Below are positions 42,331-51,169 of a stretch of DNA of 64,000 bases, one piece after another. The stretch lies in contig CAURZK010000002.1 of assembly GCA_963529855.1 (NCBI GenBank), forward strand, positions 434,001 through 498,000. The letters are read 5' to 3'. The translations under genes were made by a program, and so were the position numbers. Each line of letters starts with the position of its first letter. The first letter of the stretch is position 1. The stretch comes from 34-65-8 sp963529855. Lineage in GTDB: Bacteria; Pseudomonadota; Alphaproteobacteria; Sphingomonadales; Sphingomonadaceae. Below the pieces are notes generated by a model. The model had not been told where the DNA came from and did no database searches. It worked only from the letters and a program-made list of their open reading frames with translations.

Positions 42331-43641
42331 ATGGTCCCCCGTTATTCCCGTCCTGCCATGACCGCCCTGTGGGAGCCGGAAGCGCGCTATCGCATCTGGT
42401 TCGAGATCGAGGCGCACGCGACCGAGAAATTGGGCCAACTGGGCATAGTCCCCCCATCCGCCGCGAAGGCACTGTGGGATTGGTGGGCGACCGATCCGAA
42501 AATCGACGTAGCCGCAATCGACGCGATCGAAGCGGTGACGAAGCACGACGTCATCGCCTTCCTCACCTGGGTGGCCGAACAAGTCGGCGACGAAGCGCGT
42601 TTCATGCATCAGGGTATGACCAGTTCGGACGTGCTCGACACGACGCTGGCAGTTCAGTTGGCGCGTTCGGCCGATATCCTGCTCGAAGATCTCGACCAGC
42701 TCCTCGCCGCGATCCGGCGCCGAGCGGAAGAACACAAGTATACGCCCACCATCGGGCGTAGCCACGGGATCCATGCCGAACCGGTGACTTTCGGTCTGAA
42801 GCTGGCGCAGGCCTATGCCGAATTCGACCGCTGCAGGACGCGCCTCGTCAATGCGCGCGCGGAAATCGCGACTTGCGCGATTTCGGGCGCAGTCGGGACG
42901 TTCGCCAACGTCGACCCAGCAGTGGAGGAACACGTTGCCGAGCGACTTGGCCTCGCTGTCGAGCCCGTTTCCACGCAAGTCATACCCCGCGATCGCCACG
43001 CGATGTTCTTCGCCACGCTGGCCGTGATTGCGGGCTGCATCGAACGTGTCGCGGTGGAAATCCGGCACCTGCAGCGCACCGAAGTTCTGGAAGCGGAAGA
43101 ATACTTCTCCCCGGGGCAGAAGGGTTCCAGCGCGATGCCGCACAAGCGCAATCCCATCCTGACTGAAAATCTCACAGGACAGGCGCGCATGATCCGCGCC
43201 TGGGCCCTGCCAGCGCTCGAAAACGTCGCCTTGTGGCACGAGCGCGACATCAGCCATTCCTCGGTCGAGCGGTTCATCGGACCCGACGCCTGTATCACCC
43301 TCGACTTCGCGCTCGCGCGGCTGACGGGCGTGATCGACAAGCTGTTGATTTACCCGGAACGGATGCAGAAGAACCTCGACCGGATGGGGGGCCTGGTCCA
43401 TTCACAGCGGGTACTGCTGGCACTTACGCAGGCGGGCGTAAGCCGGGAGGATGCATACCGGCTGGTCCAGCGCAACGCGATGAAGGTGTGGGAAAGCGAC
43501 GGCGCGCTGTCGCTGCTCGACCTGCTCAAGGCCGATGCGGAAGTCACCGCGGCCTTGCCTCACGCCGAGATCGAAGCAAGGTTCGACCTCGATTATCACT
43601 TCAAGCACGTGGACACGATCTTCCAACGCGTATTTGGCTGA
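42331..43641 (+). CDS. purB: adenylosuccinate lyase
   Basis: PurB acts twice in purine synthesis, releasing fumarate from SAICAR and adenylosuccinate. The 436-residue protein starts MVPRYSRPAMTALWEPEARY and has the fumarase/aspartase signature SSAMPHKRNP near residue 268, with TSSDVLDT and HGIHAEPVTFG upstream. Length is normal. Confidence 0.97.
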   Translation: MVPRYSRPAMTALWEPEARYRIWFEIEAHATEKLGQLGIVPPSAAKALWDWWATDPKIDVAAIDAIEAVTKHDVIAFLTWVAEQVGDEARFMHQGMTSSDVLDTTLAVQLARSADILLEDLDQLLAAIRRRAEEHKYTPTIGRSHGIHAEPVTFGLKLAQAYAEFDRCRTRLVNARAEIATCAISGAVGTFANVDPAVEEHVAERLGLAVEPVSTQVIPRDRHAMFFATLAVIAGCIERVAVEIRHLQRTEVLEAEEYFSPGQKGSSAMPHKRNPILTENLTGQARMIRAWALPALENVALWHERDISHSSVERFIGPDACITLDFALARLTGVIDKLLIYPERMQKNLDRMGGLVHSQRVLLALTQAGVSREDAYRLVQRNAMKVWESDGALSLLDLLKADAEVTAALPHAEIEARFDLDYHFKHVDTIFQRVFG

Positions 43642-43707
43642 AACGCGCCCTTTTCAAGCTGTGCATCACGTCCTAGCATCGGACGGCGAACTACGGGGAG
43701 TAACGCA

Positions 43708-44109
43708 ATGCAGGCCGTACGAACGATCATCTGGGTACTGGTGCTGGTGGCGCTGCTCGCCTTTTCGTTTGTGAACTGGCGTCCGGTCGAAGTCACGATC
43801 TGGCCCAATCTCATTCTCGAAACAAAAGTGCCTGCTCTGGTCGTGGTTGCGTTTCTGATGGGGCTGATCCCGACGTGGCTGGTCCATCGCGGGGTCAAAT
43901 GGCAAATGCAGCGGCGCATCTCCACGCTGGAAAGCGCAGCACGGGCCAATGCCATGGCCGCACCCCCGGCGATAACGTCGCTGCCGGTAGTCGACCCGCG
44001 TCCTGCCGATCCCGCCCCCCTCGATCCGGCACCGAACGACCCGTCACCGCTGGCCCCCTCCCCGCTCGATCCCGCCCCTCTCGACCCGACGGGCCGGCCG
44101 AGGCCGTGA
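43708..44109 (+). CDS. lapA: LapA-domain (DUF1049) membrane protein with a Pro-Asp repeat tail
   Basis: The 133-residue protein has two membrane helices (about residues 5-22 and 41-60) with the LapA pattern FVNWRPVEVTIWP and FLMGLIPTW, a short coiled segment RRISTLESAARANAM, and a tail of repeated DPAP, DPSP and LDP units (about 95-133). LapA/YciS-type proteins help assemble lipopolysaccharide in enterobacteria. It overlaps pyrF (GTGA). Confidence 0.87.
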   Translation: MQAVRTIIWVLVLVALLAFSFVNWRPVEVTIWPNLILETKVPALVVVAFLMGLIPTWLVHRGVKWQMQRRISTLESAARANAMAAPPAITSLPVVDPRPADPAPLDPAPNDPSPLAPSPLDPAPLDPTGRPRP

Positions 44110-44780
44110 GCAACCCGGTCTATCTCGCACTCGATCTGCCGCGGCTCGATGCGGCCAAGGCGATGGCCCAGCGGGTCAAGGCGCACGTCGGCGGGATCAA
44201 GCTGGGGCTGGAATTCTTCTGTGCGCACGGCCATCACGGGGTCCACGAAATTGCCCAGGTCGGCCTGCCCATCTTTCTCGATCTGAAGCTGCACGACATC
44301 CCCAACACGGTGGCCGGCGCCATGCAGGCGATCCACGTGCTCGAACCCGCGATCGTGACCGTTCACGCAGGCGGCGGCCGCGCGATGATGGAAGACGCCA
44401 AGGCTGCTGCGGCAAACGGGACCAAAGTCGTCGCGGTGACGATGCTGACCAGCCTCGACGAACGCGATCTTGCCCGCACCGGCGTCAGTGGCAGCGCGCA
44501 CGACCAGGTCATGCGCCTTGCCGAACTGGCCGAAGTAGCCGGGCTGGATGGCATCGTGTGCTCGGGTCACGAGGTCGGGCACGTGAAGAAACAGTGGAAG
44601 AATGGCTATTTCGTCGTTCCAGGGCTGCGCCCCAACGGCGCTGCCACCGGCGATCAGAAGCGCGTCGTAACCCCGCGCCAGGCGCGTGATGACGGGGCGA
44701 GCGTACTGGTGGTCGGCCGCCCGATCAGCCGCGCCGACGATCCTGTCGCCGCTGCCCGCGCGATCGAGGCAACGCTTTAG
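44106..44780 (+). CDS. pyrF: orotidine-5'-phosphate decarboxylase
   Basis: PyrF makes UMP, the last step of pyrimidine synthesis. The 224-residue protein has the catalytic DLKLHDIPNT near residue 60, KLGLEFF near 35 and the phosphate-binding VVGRPISRADDP at the end. The start is a GTG overlapping the lapA stop. trpF follows after eight bases, the usual alphaproteobacterial order. Confidence 0.96.
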   Translation: MSNPVYLALDLPRLDAAKAMAQRVKAHVGGIKLGLEFFCAHGHHGVHEIAQVGLPIFLDLKLHDIPNTVAGAMQAIHVLEPAIVTVHAGGGRAMMEDAKAAAANGTKVVAVTMLTSLDERDLARTGVSGSAHDQVMRLAELAEVAGLDGIVCSGHEVGHVKKQWKNGYFVVPGLRPNGAATGDQKRVVTPRQARDDGASVLVVGRPISRADDPVAAARAIEATL

Positions 44781-44788
44781 GTCAGATC

Positions 44789-45430
44789 ATGCCGACCAAG
44801 GTAAAAATCTGCGGGATTTCGACCCCCGCCGCACTCGATGCCGCGATTGCGGGACACGCCGATTATTGCGGGCTCGTATTCTTCCCGCAGAGCCCTCGCA
44901 ATGTCGATCCGCACACCGCGGCTAACCTTGCCGCGCGGTCGGCAGGTGCCATCCGGCGCGTGGGGCTGTTCGTCGATGCGGACGACACGCTGCTGGCCGA
45001 ATGCATTTCGGCCGGGCAACTCGACGCGATACAGCTCCACGGCGAAGAAAGCCCGGCGCGCACCGCTGCCATACGCGCCCGTTTCGGACTGTCCGTGTGG
45101 AAGGCGCTGCCCGTCGCCAAGGCGACCGACGTCGCCGGTGCAGAGCAGTGGCGCACTGTTGCCGACCTCGTGCTGTTCGACGCGAGGACGCCGAAGGGTG
45201 CTGCTCTCCCTGGCGGAATGGGCCTGCGGTTCGACTGGAGCCTGCTTGCGCACCGGCCCGGAGGAATGGCCTGGGGCCTAGCCGGTGGGCTGTCCCCTGC
45301 CAACGTGGCGGAGGCTATTGGGCAAACCGGTGCCCCGCTGGTTGATACATCGTCCGGTGTCGAACGCGCTCCCGGTGACAAGGATCCGAACCTGATTCGT
45401 CAGTTCTGCGCTGCTGCCCGCGGCGCATGA
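44789..45430 (+). CDS. trpF: phosphoribosylanthranilate isomerase
   Basis: TrpF performs the third step of tryptophan synthesis. The 213-residue TIM-barrel protein has KICGISTPAALDAA at the start (catalytic Cys), GLVFFPQSPRNV, IQLHGEE and the C-terminal GGLSPANVAEA and DTSSGVERAPG phosphate-binding loops. The 3' end overlaps a 25-codon frame that reaches the trpB start. Confidence 0.96.
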   Translation: MPTKVKICGISTPAALDAAIAGHADYCGLVFFPQSPRNVDPHTAANLAARSAGAIRRVGLFVDADDTLLAECISAGQLDAIQLHGEESPARTAAIRARFGLSVWKALPVAKATDVAGAEQWRTVADLVLFDARTPKGAALPGGMGLRFDWSLLAHRPGGMAWGLAGGLSPANVAEAIGQTGAPLVDTSSGVERAPGDKDPNLIRQFCAAARGA

Positions 45431-45504
45431 AGCGGCGCTATCTACCCGGCATCGCGCGATTGCTGGACAGCCCGACGCCCCTCTGCCAACGCATGCCGCG
45501 ATGA
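45427..45504 (+). CDS. possible 25-codon bridging frame between trpF and trpB
   Basis: An ATG overlapping the trpF stop (ATGA) opens a frame of 25 codons whose TGA overlaps the trpB start (ATGA). It fills the 70-base gap exactly and in one frame. It contains no Trp codons, so it is not a classical attenuator leader. trpB has no clear ribosome-binding site of its own. Its product, if made, would be short and basic (MKRRYLPGI...). Confidence 0.25.
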   Translation: MKRRYLPGIARLLDSPTPLCQRMPR

Positions 45505-46712
45505 ACGCTCCCAATTCCTATCGCACCATGCCCGACGATCGCGGCCATTTCGGCGACTACGGCGGCCGTTACGTCGCCGAAACGCTGATGCCGCTGGTGC
45601 TCGACCTGGAACGCGAATACCGCGCAGCACAGGCGGACCCAGCGTTCCAGACACAGTTCGACGATCTGCTCGAACACTATGTCGGCCGCCCCAGCCCGCT
45701 CTATTTCGCCGAACGCCTGACCGAGGCACTGGGCGGCGCACAGGTCTGGTTCAAGCGGGACGAGCTGAACCACACCGGCGCGCACAAGATCAATAACTGC
45801 ATCGGGCAGATCTTGCTCGCGATCCGCATGGGCAAGACGCGCATCATCGCGGAGACCGGCGCGGGCCAGCATGGCGTCGCCACTGCCACCGTATGCGCGC
45901 GCTTCGGCCTGCCGTGCGTCGTGTTCATGGGCGCAGAAGACGTGCGGCGGCAGTCGCCCAACGTGTTCCGGATGAAGCTGCTGGGCGCCGAAGTCCGCCC
46001 TGTGACTTCCGGGCGAGGAACGCTCAAGGATGCAATGAACGAGGCGCTGCGCGACTGGGTCGCGAACGTCCACGACACGTTCTACATTATCGGCACTGCG
46101 GCAGGCCCGCACCCCTATCCTGAACTGGTGCGCGATTTCCAGAGCGTTATCGGCAAGGAAGCGCGGGCGCAGATGCTCGCCCGCACCGGTCGGCTGCCCG
46201 ACTTGCTGGTCGCGGCGATCGGCGGCGGCTCCAATGCGCTTGGCCTGTTCCACCCCTTCCTCGACGATCCCGACGTGAAGATGCTCGGGGTCGAGGCGGC
46301 GGGGCATGGGCTGGATGGCGATGAGCACGCCGCCAGCCTGCTCGGCGGCTTCCCTGGCGTGCTCCACGGCAACCGCACCTACCTGCTGCAGGACGATGAC
46401 GGCCAGATCGTCGAAGGCCACTCGATCAGCGCGGGGCTCGACTACCCCGGCATCGGTCCCGAACACGCCTGGCTGAAGGACACCGGCCGGGTCGAATACA
46501 CCGCCGTGACCGATGACGAGGCGCTGGACGCCTTTCAGCTCCTGTGCCGCACCGAGGGAATCATCCCCGCGCTGGAGCCGAGCCACGCCATTGCGGCGGT
46601 GGCGAAGCGTGCCAAGGAAATGGACCGCGGCCAGGTGATCCTCGCCAATTTGTGCGGGCGCGGCGACAAGGACATCTTCACCGTGGCCGAGCGGCTGGGA
46701 GTGGAGATGTGA
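45501..46712 (+). CDS. trpB: tryptophan synthase beta chain
   Basis: TrpB joins indole and serine using pyridoxal phosphate. The 403-residue protein has the PLP lysine in NHTGAHKINNC (about residue 96), ETGAGQHGVATA and the phosphate-cup GGGSNALG. It begins MNAPNSYRTMPDDRGHFGDYGGRYV. It works in a complex with TrpA, encoded 40 bases downstream. Confidence 0.98.
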   Translation: MNAPNSYRTMPDDRGHFGDYGGRYVAETLMPLVLDLEREYRAAQADPAFQTQFDDLLEHYVGRPSPLYFAERLTEALGGAQVWFKRDELNHTGAHKINNCIGQILLAIRMGKTRIIAETGAGQHGVATATVCARFGLPCVVFMGAEDVRRQSPNVFRMKLLGAEVRPVTSGRGTLKDAMNEALRDWVANVHDTFYIIGTAAGPHPYPELVRDFQSVIGKEARAQMLARTGRLPDLLVAAIGGGSNALGLFHPFLDDPDVKMLGVEAAGHGLDGDEHAASLLGGFPGVLHGNRTYLLQDDDGQIVEGHSISAGLDYPGIGPEHAWLKDTGRVEYTAVTDDEALDAFQLLCRTEGIIPALEPSHAIAAVAKRAKEMDRGQVILANLCGRGDKDIFTVAERLGVEM

Positions 46713-46752
46713 AAGGTTTGTCCCAGTCGCGATCAACAAAACCCGAACACAG

Positions 46753-47544
46753 ATGACTCGCCTTTCATCCGCCTTCGCCAAGCCCCACCCAGCGCTCGTC
46801 TGCTTTATCACAGCGGGCGATGGAGACACCGCGGCCAATCTCGACGCGCTGGTCGAAGGCGGTGCGGACGTCATCGAGCTGGGGATGCCGTTCACCGACC
46901 CCATGGCGGACGGCCCAGCGATCCAGCAGGCGAATATCCGCTCGCTGGGTGCGGGGACGACCACAGCCGATGTCCTGCACATCGCCAGTGAGTTCCGCGC
47001 GCGCTACCCACAGGTGCCGCTGGTGCTGATGGGTTATGCCAACCCGATGGTGCGGCGCGGGCCGGAATGGTTCGCGGCCGAGGCGAGCAAGGCGGGCATC
47101 GACGGGGTTATCTGCGTCGATATTCCGCCTGAAGAAGACGACGCGCTTGGCCCCGCCCTGCGGGCCGCCGGGATCGCGCCGATCCGCCTTGCGACCCCCA
47201 CCACCGATGCCGCGCGCCTGCCGCAGGTGCTCGCGGGTTCGGCGGGTTTTCTCTACTACGTGTCGGTCGCCGGTATCACCGGCCTGCAACAGGCAGCGAC
47301 TGCCAGCATCGAAGAAGCCGTCGCCCGCCTCAAATCCGCGACCGATCTGCCCGTGGCGGTCGGCTTCGGGGTCCGAACGCCGGAACAAGCGGGGGCGATT
47401 GCGCGCGTGGCCGATGGCGTGGTGGTCGGTTCGGCGCTGGTCGAACTGGTCGGCGCGCATGGCGCCGACGCCCCGCGCCTCTTGCGCGAGCTAACCTCAA
47501 GTCTTGCCAATGCAGTCCGTTCGGCAGAAAGGGCGTTGCCATGA
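46753..47544 (+). CDS. trpA: tryptophan synthase alpha chain
   Basis: TrpA cleaves indole-3-glycerol phosphate and passes indole through a tunnel to TrpB. The 263-residue TIM barrel has IELGMPFTDPMADGPAIQ with the catalytic Glu (about residue 40), the catalytic Asp in GVICVDIPPEE and the phosphate loop AVGFGVRTPEQ. It overlaps accD by four bases (ATGA). Confidence 0.97.
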   Translation: MTRLSSAFAKPHPALVCFITAGDGDTAANLDALVEGGADVIELGMPFTDPMADGPAIQQANIRSLGAGTTTADVLHIASEFRARYPQVPLVLMGYANPMVRRGPEWFAAEASKAGIDGVICVDIPPEEDDALGPALRAAGIAPIRLATPTTDAARLPQVLAGSAGFLYYVSVAGITGLQQAATASIEEAVARLKSATDLPVAVGFGVRTPEQAGAIARVADGVVVGSALVELVGAHGADAPRLLRELTSSLANAVRSAERALP

Positions 47545-48389
47545 ACTGGCTATCCCGTGTCCGCAATTCGCTTCCCTTCGTCGCCAAGCGCGAGACCCCC
47601 GACAACTTGTGGGTCAAATGCCCCGGTTGCCAGGAAATGCTGTTCACCAAGGAATACGAGGCGAACCTCCACGTCTGTCCGCGGTGTGAATACCACGGCC
47701 GGATCGGCGCAGACGAGCGCCTGAACCAGATCCTCGACATTGATTACGAAGTGCTGACCCAGCCTGAAGTGCGTGAGGATCCGCTCAAGTTCCGCGACTC
47801 GAAGAAGTACACCGACCGCCTGAAGCAGGCCCGCGCCAAGAGCCCGCTGCGCGATGCCTTCCTGGTCGGATCGGGCAGCATCGAGGGGCGTGCCGCAGTC
47901 GTCGGCGTGCAGGATTTCGGTTTCATGGGCGGCAGCATGGGAATGGCGGTAGGCACCGCCTTCTGCCATGGTGCCGAGCGCGCATTGAGCCGCAAGTGCG
48001 CCTACATCGTGTGCACGGCGGCGGGCGGCGCGCGCATGCAGGAGGGCATTCTCAGCCTGATGCAGATGCCCAAGGCGACCGTCATGACCCGCCGGCTGCG
48101 CGAAGCCGGGCTGCCTTACATCGTCGTGCTGACCGACCCCACCACCGGCGGCGTCACCGCCAGCTATGCCATGCTCGGCGACGTTCATATCGCCGAACCG
48201 GGCGCGCTGATCGGCTTTGCCGGGCAGCGAGTAATCCAGGATACCATCCGCGAGAAACTGCCCGAGGGCTTCCAGCGCGCCGAGTACCTGCACAGGCACG
48301 GCATGGTCGACATGGTGGTGAAGCGGCACGACCTGCGCGGTACACTGGCGACGCTGCTCGACTATCTGCAGCCCGCCAAGGCGGCCTAG
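47541..48389 (+). CDS. accD: acetyl-CoA carboxylase carboxyltransferase subunit beta
   Basis: AccD and AccA transfer the carboxyl group to acetyl-CoA to form malonyl-CoA. The 282-residue protein has an N-terminal zinc ribbon with Cys at about residues 27, 30, 46 and 49 (CPGC, CPRC), then the crotonase-like domain with GGSMGMAVG, GGARMQEGI and TDPTTGGVTASYAML. trpA-accD-folC is a common alphaproteobacterial order. Confidence 0.98.
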   Translation: MNWLSRVRNSLPFVAKRETPDNLWVKCPGCQEMLFTKEYEANLHVCPRCEYHGRIGADERLNQILDIDYEVLTQPEVREDPLKFRDSKKYTDRLKQARAKSPLRDAFLVGSGSIEGRAAVVGVQDFGFMGGSMGMAVGTAFCHGAERALSRKCAYIVCTAAGGARMQEGILSLMQMPKATVMTRRLREAGLPYIVVLTDPTTGGVTASYAMLGDVHIAEPGALIGFAGQRVIQDTIREKLPEGFQRAEYLHRHGMVDMVVKRHDLRGTLATLLDYLQPAKAA

Positions 48390-48412
48390 AACTTCCCGGC
48401 AGGGAGGTTGCC

Positions 48413-49717
48413 ATGAAAGATTTCGCGACCTCAACTTCGCCCGCGGTGCAGGCGCAGCTCGACCGGCTGGCAGCGCTCAGCCTGCCGCAGGGGCGGCTGG
48501 GGCTGGAGACGATGCACGCATTGCTGGCGCGATTGGGCGACCCACACCTTGCGCTGCCGCCGGTGTTCCACGTCGCCGGCACCAACGGCAAGGGTTCGAC
48601 CTGCGCCTTCCTGCGCGCGATGCTGGAAGCACAAGGATACTGCATCCATTCTACAACGAGCCCGCATCTCGTCCGCTACAACGAACGCGTCCGGGTGGCA
48701 GGGAATCTGATCGAGGATGATCGGCTGGCCGAACTGCTGGCAGAAGTGCTCGACAAGAGCGCCGGCCTGGCGCCCAGTTTCTTCGAGGTCACAATTGCGG
48801 CCAGCTTCCTCGAATTCGCCCGCGTCCCTGCAGACGCCTGCGTGGTGGAGGTGGGGCTAGGCGGCCGGCTGGATGCGACGAACGTGGTCCCGCGCCCCGC
48901 CGTTTGCGGCATCGCCGCTTTGGGCATCGACCACGAGCGCTTTCTGCTGGCGCCAGAAGAAGGCGTGCCGACCGATCCCCTCGCCCGGATCGCGTTCGAG
49001 AAGGCCGGCATTGCCAAGTCCGGCGTGCCGCTGGTGACGCTCGATTATCCAGCGCCGATGCGCGATGCGATTGCCGAGGTTGCAGCGAAAGTCGGGGCGC
49101 CGCTCGCGTGCATGGATGATGCGTGGGCAGTCGCCGATCTTGGCCAGTTCATGTTCTATGGCGACCACACCCACCAGGATGGCGCGGACGTCCTGCATTT
49201 GCCGTTTCCCGCCTTGCCCGGTTCGCATCAGATGGTGAATGCCGGGCTCGCGATCGCGATGCTACGCCAGCAGGGCGTGTTGGCTGTCTCGAGCGGGGCA
49301 ATCGCCGCCGGCCTGATGAATGCCCGCTGGCCTGCCCGGCTGCAGCGGCTGGCGCCTGGCCCATTGACCGGACGCCGCAAGGTCTGGCTGGACGGCGGCC
49401 ACAACCGCTCCGCAGGAGATGCCCTGGCAGCCCATTTCGCAGGCCAGCGCCTGCATCTTGTCATCGGCATGATCGAGGGGAAGGATCCGGCCGCGCTGAC
49501 CGCACCACTGGCCGATGCGATCGCCAGCCTGACGGTCGTGCCGGTGCCGATGCACGATCACCATCCCGCGTCCGCTTTCGGGCCCGACGCACTGTCGGCC
49601 CCCGACGTTCCAACTGCCCTCGCCGCCCTGCCCGACGATGGCCTGCCAGTGCTGGTGGCCGGGTCGCTCTACCTCGCAGGCGAGGTGCTGCGGCTTAACG
49701 GCGAATTGCCGGACTGA
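48413..49717 (+). CDS. folC: folylpolyglutamate synthase / dihydrofolate synthase
   Basis: FolC adds glutamates to folate and may also join dihydropteroate with glutamate. The 434-residue Mur-ligase-fold protein has the P-loop GTNGKGST near residue 50, the TTSPHLVRYNER segment and EVGLGGRLDATNV. The ATG at 48413 follows AGGGAGG at good spacing. It lies 23 bases after accD. Confidence 0.95.
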   Translation: MKDFATSTSPAVQAQLDRLAALSLPQGRLGLETMHALLARLGDPHLALPPVFHVAGTNGKGSTCAFLRAMLEAQGYCIHSTTSPHLVRYNERVRVAGNLIEDDRLAELLAEVLDKSAGLAPSFFEVTIAASFLEFARVPADACVVEVGLGGRLDATNVVPRPAVCGIAALGIDHERFLLAPEEGVPTDPLARIAFEKAGIAKSGVPLVTLDYPAPMRDAIAEVAAKVGAPLACMDDAWAVADLGQFMFYGDHTHQDGADVLHLPFPALPGSHQMVNAGLAIAMLRQQGVLAVSSGAIAAGLMNARWPARLQRLAPGPLTGRRKVWLDGGHNRSAGDALAAHFAGQRLHLVIGMIEGKDPAALTAPLADAIASLTVVPVPMHDHHPASAFGPDALSAPDVPTALAALPDDGLPVLVAGSLYLAGEVLRLNGELPD

Positions 49718-49747
49718 AAGGGACCCCCGGCTGGGCGCAAACGCGTG

Positions 49748-51097
49748 TCAGACCGGCGGATCGGCCCGAGCATCCCCTTCGCCCACCTCTCCCGCGGTGC
49801 CCATCGCCGCATCGACCAGGCCGCTGCGCATCATCCACCAGAACAGCACGATCCCCGGCAGCGCCAGTATCGTGGTCAGAAGGTAGAAGTTAACGTAGCC
49901 GAACGCCTCGATCAGGCTGCCTGCAGTGGTGCCGGTAAGAAGCCGCCCGACGATGCTCGCACTCGCACTGATCAGGGCGTACTGCGCCGCGGTGAAGCGC
50001 AAGTCACACAGCGCCGAGAAATAGGCCACGACCACCACGCCGCCGTAACCGCTGGCAAAGTTCTCAAAGCCGATCGCGGCGGCCATGCCGAGGTTGCTCT
50101 TGCCCGCTGCCGCCAGCGCCGCGAAGCTGACGTTCGAAATCGCCATCAGGATCAGTGCGATCAGCACCGACCGCTTGAGCCCCAGCCGCGCGTAAAGAAT
50201 GCCGCCCACGAACACGCCGATGATCAGCGCCCAGAAACCGACGCCGATATCGTAAATCGCGATCTCGTCGTTGGTGTATCCCATGTCGTCGAACAGCAGG
50301 CGAAACGTGAGGTTTGCCAGTGTGTCGCCGATCTTGTGAACCAGGATGAACAGCAGCACCAGCCAGGCGCCGGTACGGCGGAAGAACTCGGCGAACGGAC
50401 CCGCGATCGAAGCCCACACTTCGCCCATGCTCCGCTTGGCCGCCACGATCTGGCGGCGAGCGGGCTCGCCGAGGACCAGCGCGGTCAGCATGGCGGGCAG
50501 CGCGAACACCGCGCAGGCCATGTATGCCGCTTCCCACCCGTACCGGGCGGCGACGACCAGCGCGAGAGCGCCCGCGCTCGCCGCGCCGATGCGCCAGCCG
50601 TATTGGCTCATCCCCGAACCGGTGCCGAGCTGATAGGGTTTCAGCGTCTCGATGCGATAGGCATCGATGACGATATCAAAAGTCGCACCCGCCATGCCCA
50701 GCATGACGGCTGATGTTGCAGTCCAGGCAATGTCCGCACTCGGATCGACCAGCGCGAGGTTCACCGTGGCGGCCATGACCAGAAGGCCTGCGACAATCAT
50801 CCAGCTGACCCGTTGGCCGAGCTGCCCGAGCACCGGAAGACGCACGCCATCGACAATCCAGGCCCACAGGAACTTGAGGTTGTAGACGAGGAACGCCAGC
50901 GTGAACGCGGTCACGGTCGACTTGTCGATCCCCTCCTGCGCCAGCCGCGTCGTCAGGGTTGCCGCAAGCAACGCAAACGGGAAGCCCGACGACACCCCGA
51001 GGAAAAACGAGGCGAGCGATTCTTTTTCGAGATAGGGTTTTACCGATTCCCACATCGTCCGCTTGGGCACGTCATGTGCTGCGATCGGCTCGGCCAT
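49748..51097 (-). CDS. AmpG-like MFS permease
   Basis: The 449-residue protein has about 12 to 14 hydrophobic helices. Its N-terminal segment SFFLGVSSGFPFALLAATLTTRL resembles the AmpG family opening, and FLVYNLKFLWAWIVDGVRLP matches the following helix, with an MFS-type loop. AmpG imports muropeptides for recycling in gammaproteobacteria. Close relatives also carry other substrates, so the assignment stays at family level. It faces the Rieske oxygenase gene, with 72 bases between the starts. Confidence 0.8.
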   Translation of the reverse strand: MAEPIAAHDVPKRTMWESVKPYLEKESLASFFLGVSSGFPFALLAATLTTRLAQEGIDKSTVTAFTLAFLVYNLKFLWAWIVDGVRLPVLGQLGQRVSWMIVAGLLVMAATVNLALVDPSADIAWTATSAVMLGMAGATFDIVIDAYRIETLKPYQLGTGSGMSQYGWRIGAASAGALALVVAARYGWEAAYMACAVFALPAMLTALVLGEPARRQIVAAKRSMGEVWASIAGPFAEFFRRTGAWLVLLFILVHKIGDTLANLTFRLLFDDMGYTNDEIAIYDIGVGFWALIIGVFVGGILYARLGLKRSVLIALILMAISNVSFAALAAAGKSNLGMAAAIGFENFASGYGGVVVVAYFSALCDLRFTAAQYALISASASIVGRLLTGTTAGSLIEAFGYVNFYLLTTILALPGIVLFWWMMRSGLVDAAMGTAGEVGEGDARADPPV

Positions 51098-51169
51098 TCC
51101 CTAGCGTCCTTCCCGTTGACCCGAATTTCTGCGACAATTGCCTTGGGAAAGAGGACTAGGAAAGCCCCG

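Noticed and set aside
45427..45504. Classical trp attenuator leader between trpF and trpB
   Set aside because: The small frame has no Trp codons, and no pair of competing hairpins with a T-run was seen.
45438..46982. Open frame of about 510 codons on the minus strand
   Set aside because: It covers trpB and the start of trpA on the other strand; both are unmistakable, and no ribosome-binding site or domain supports the reverse frame.
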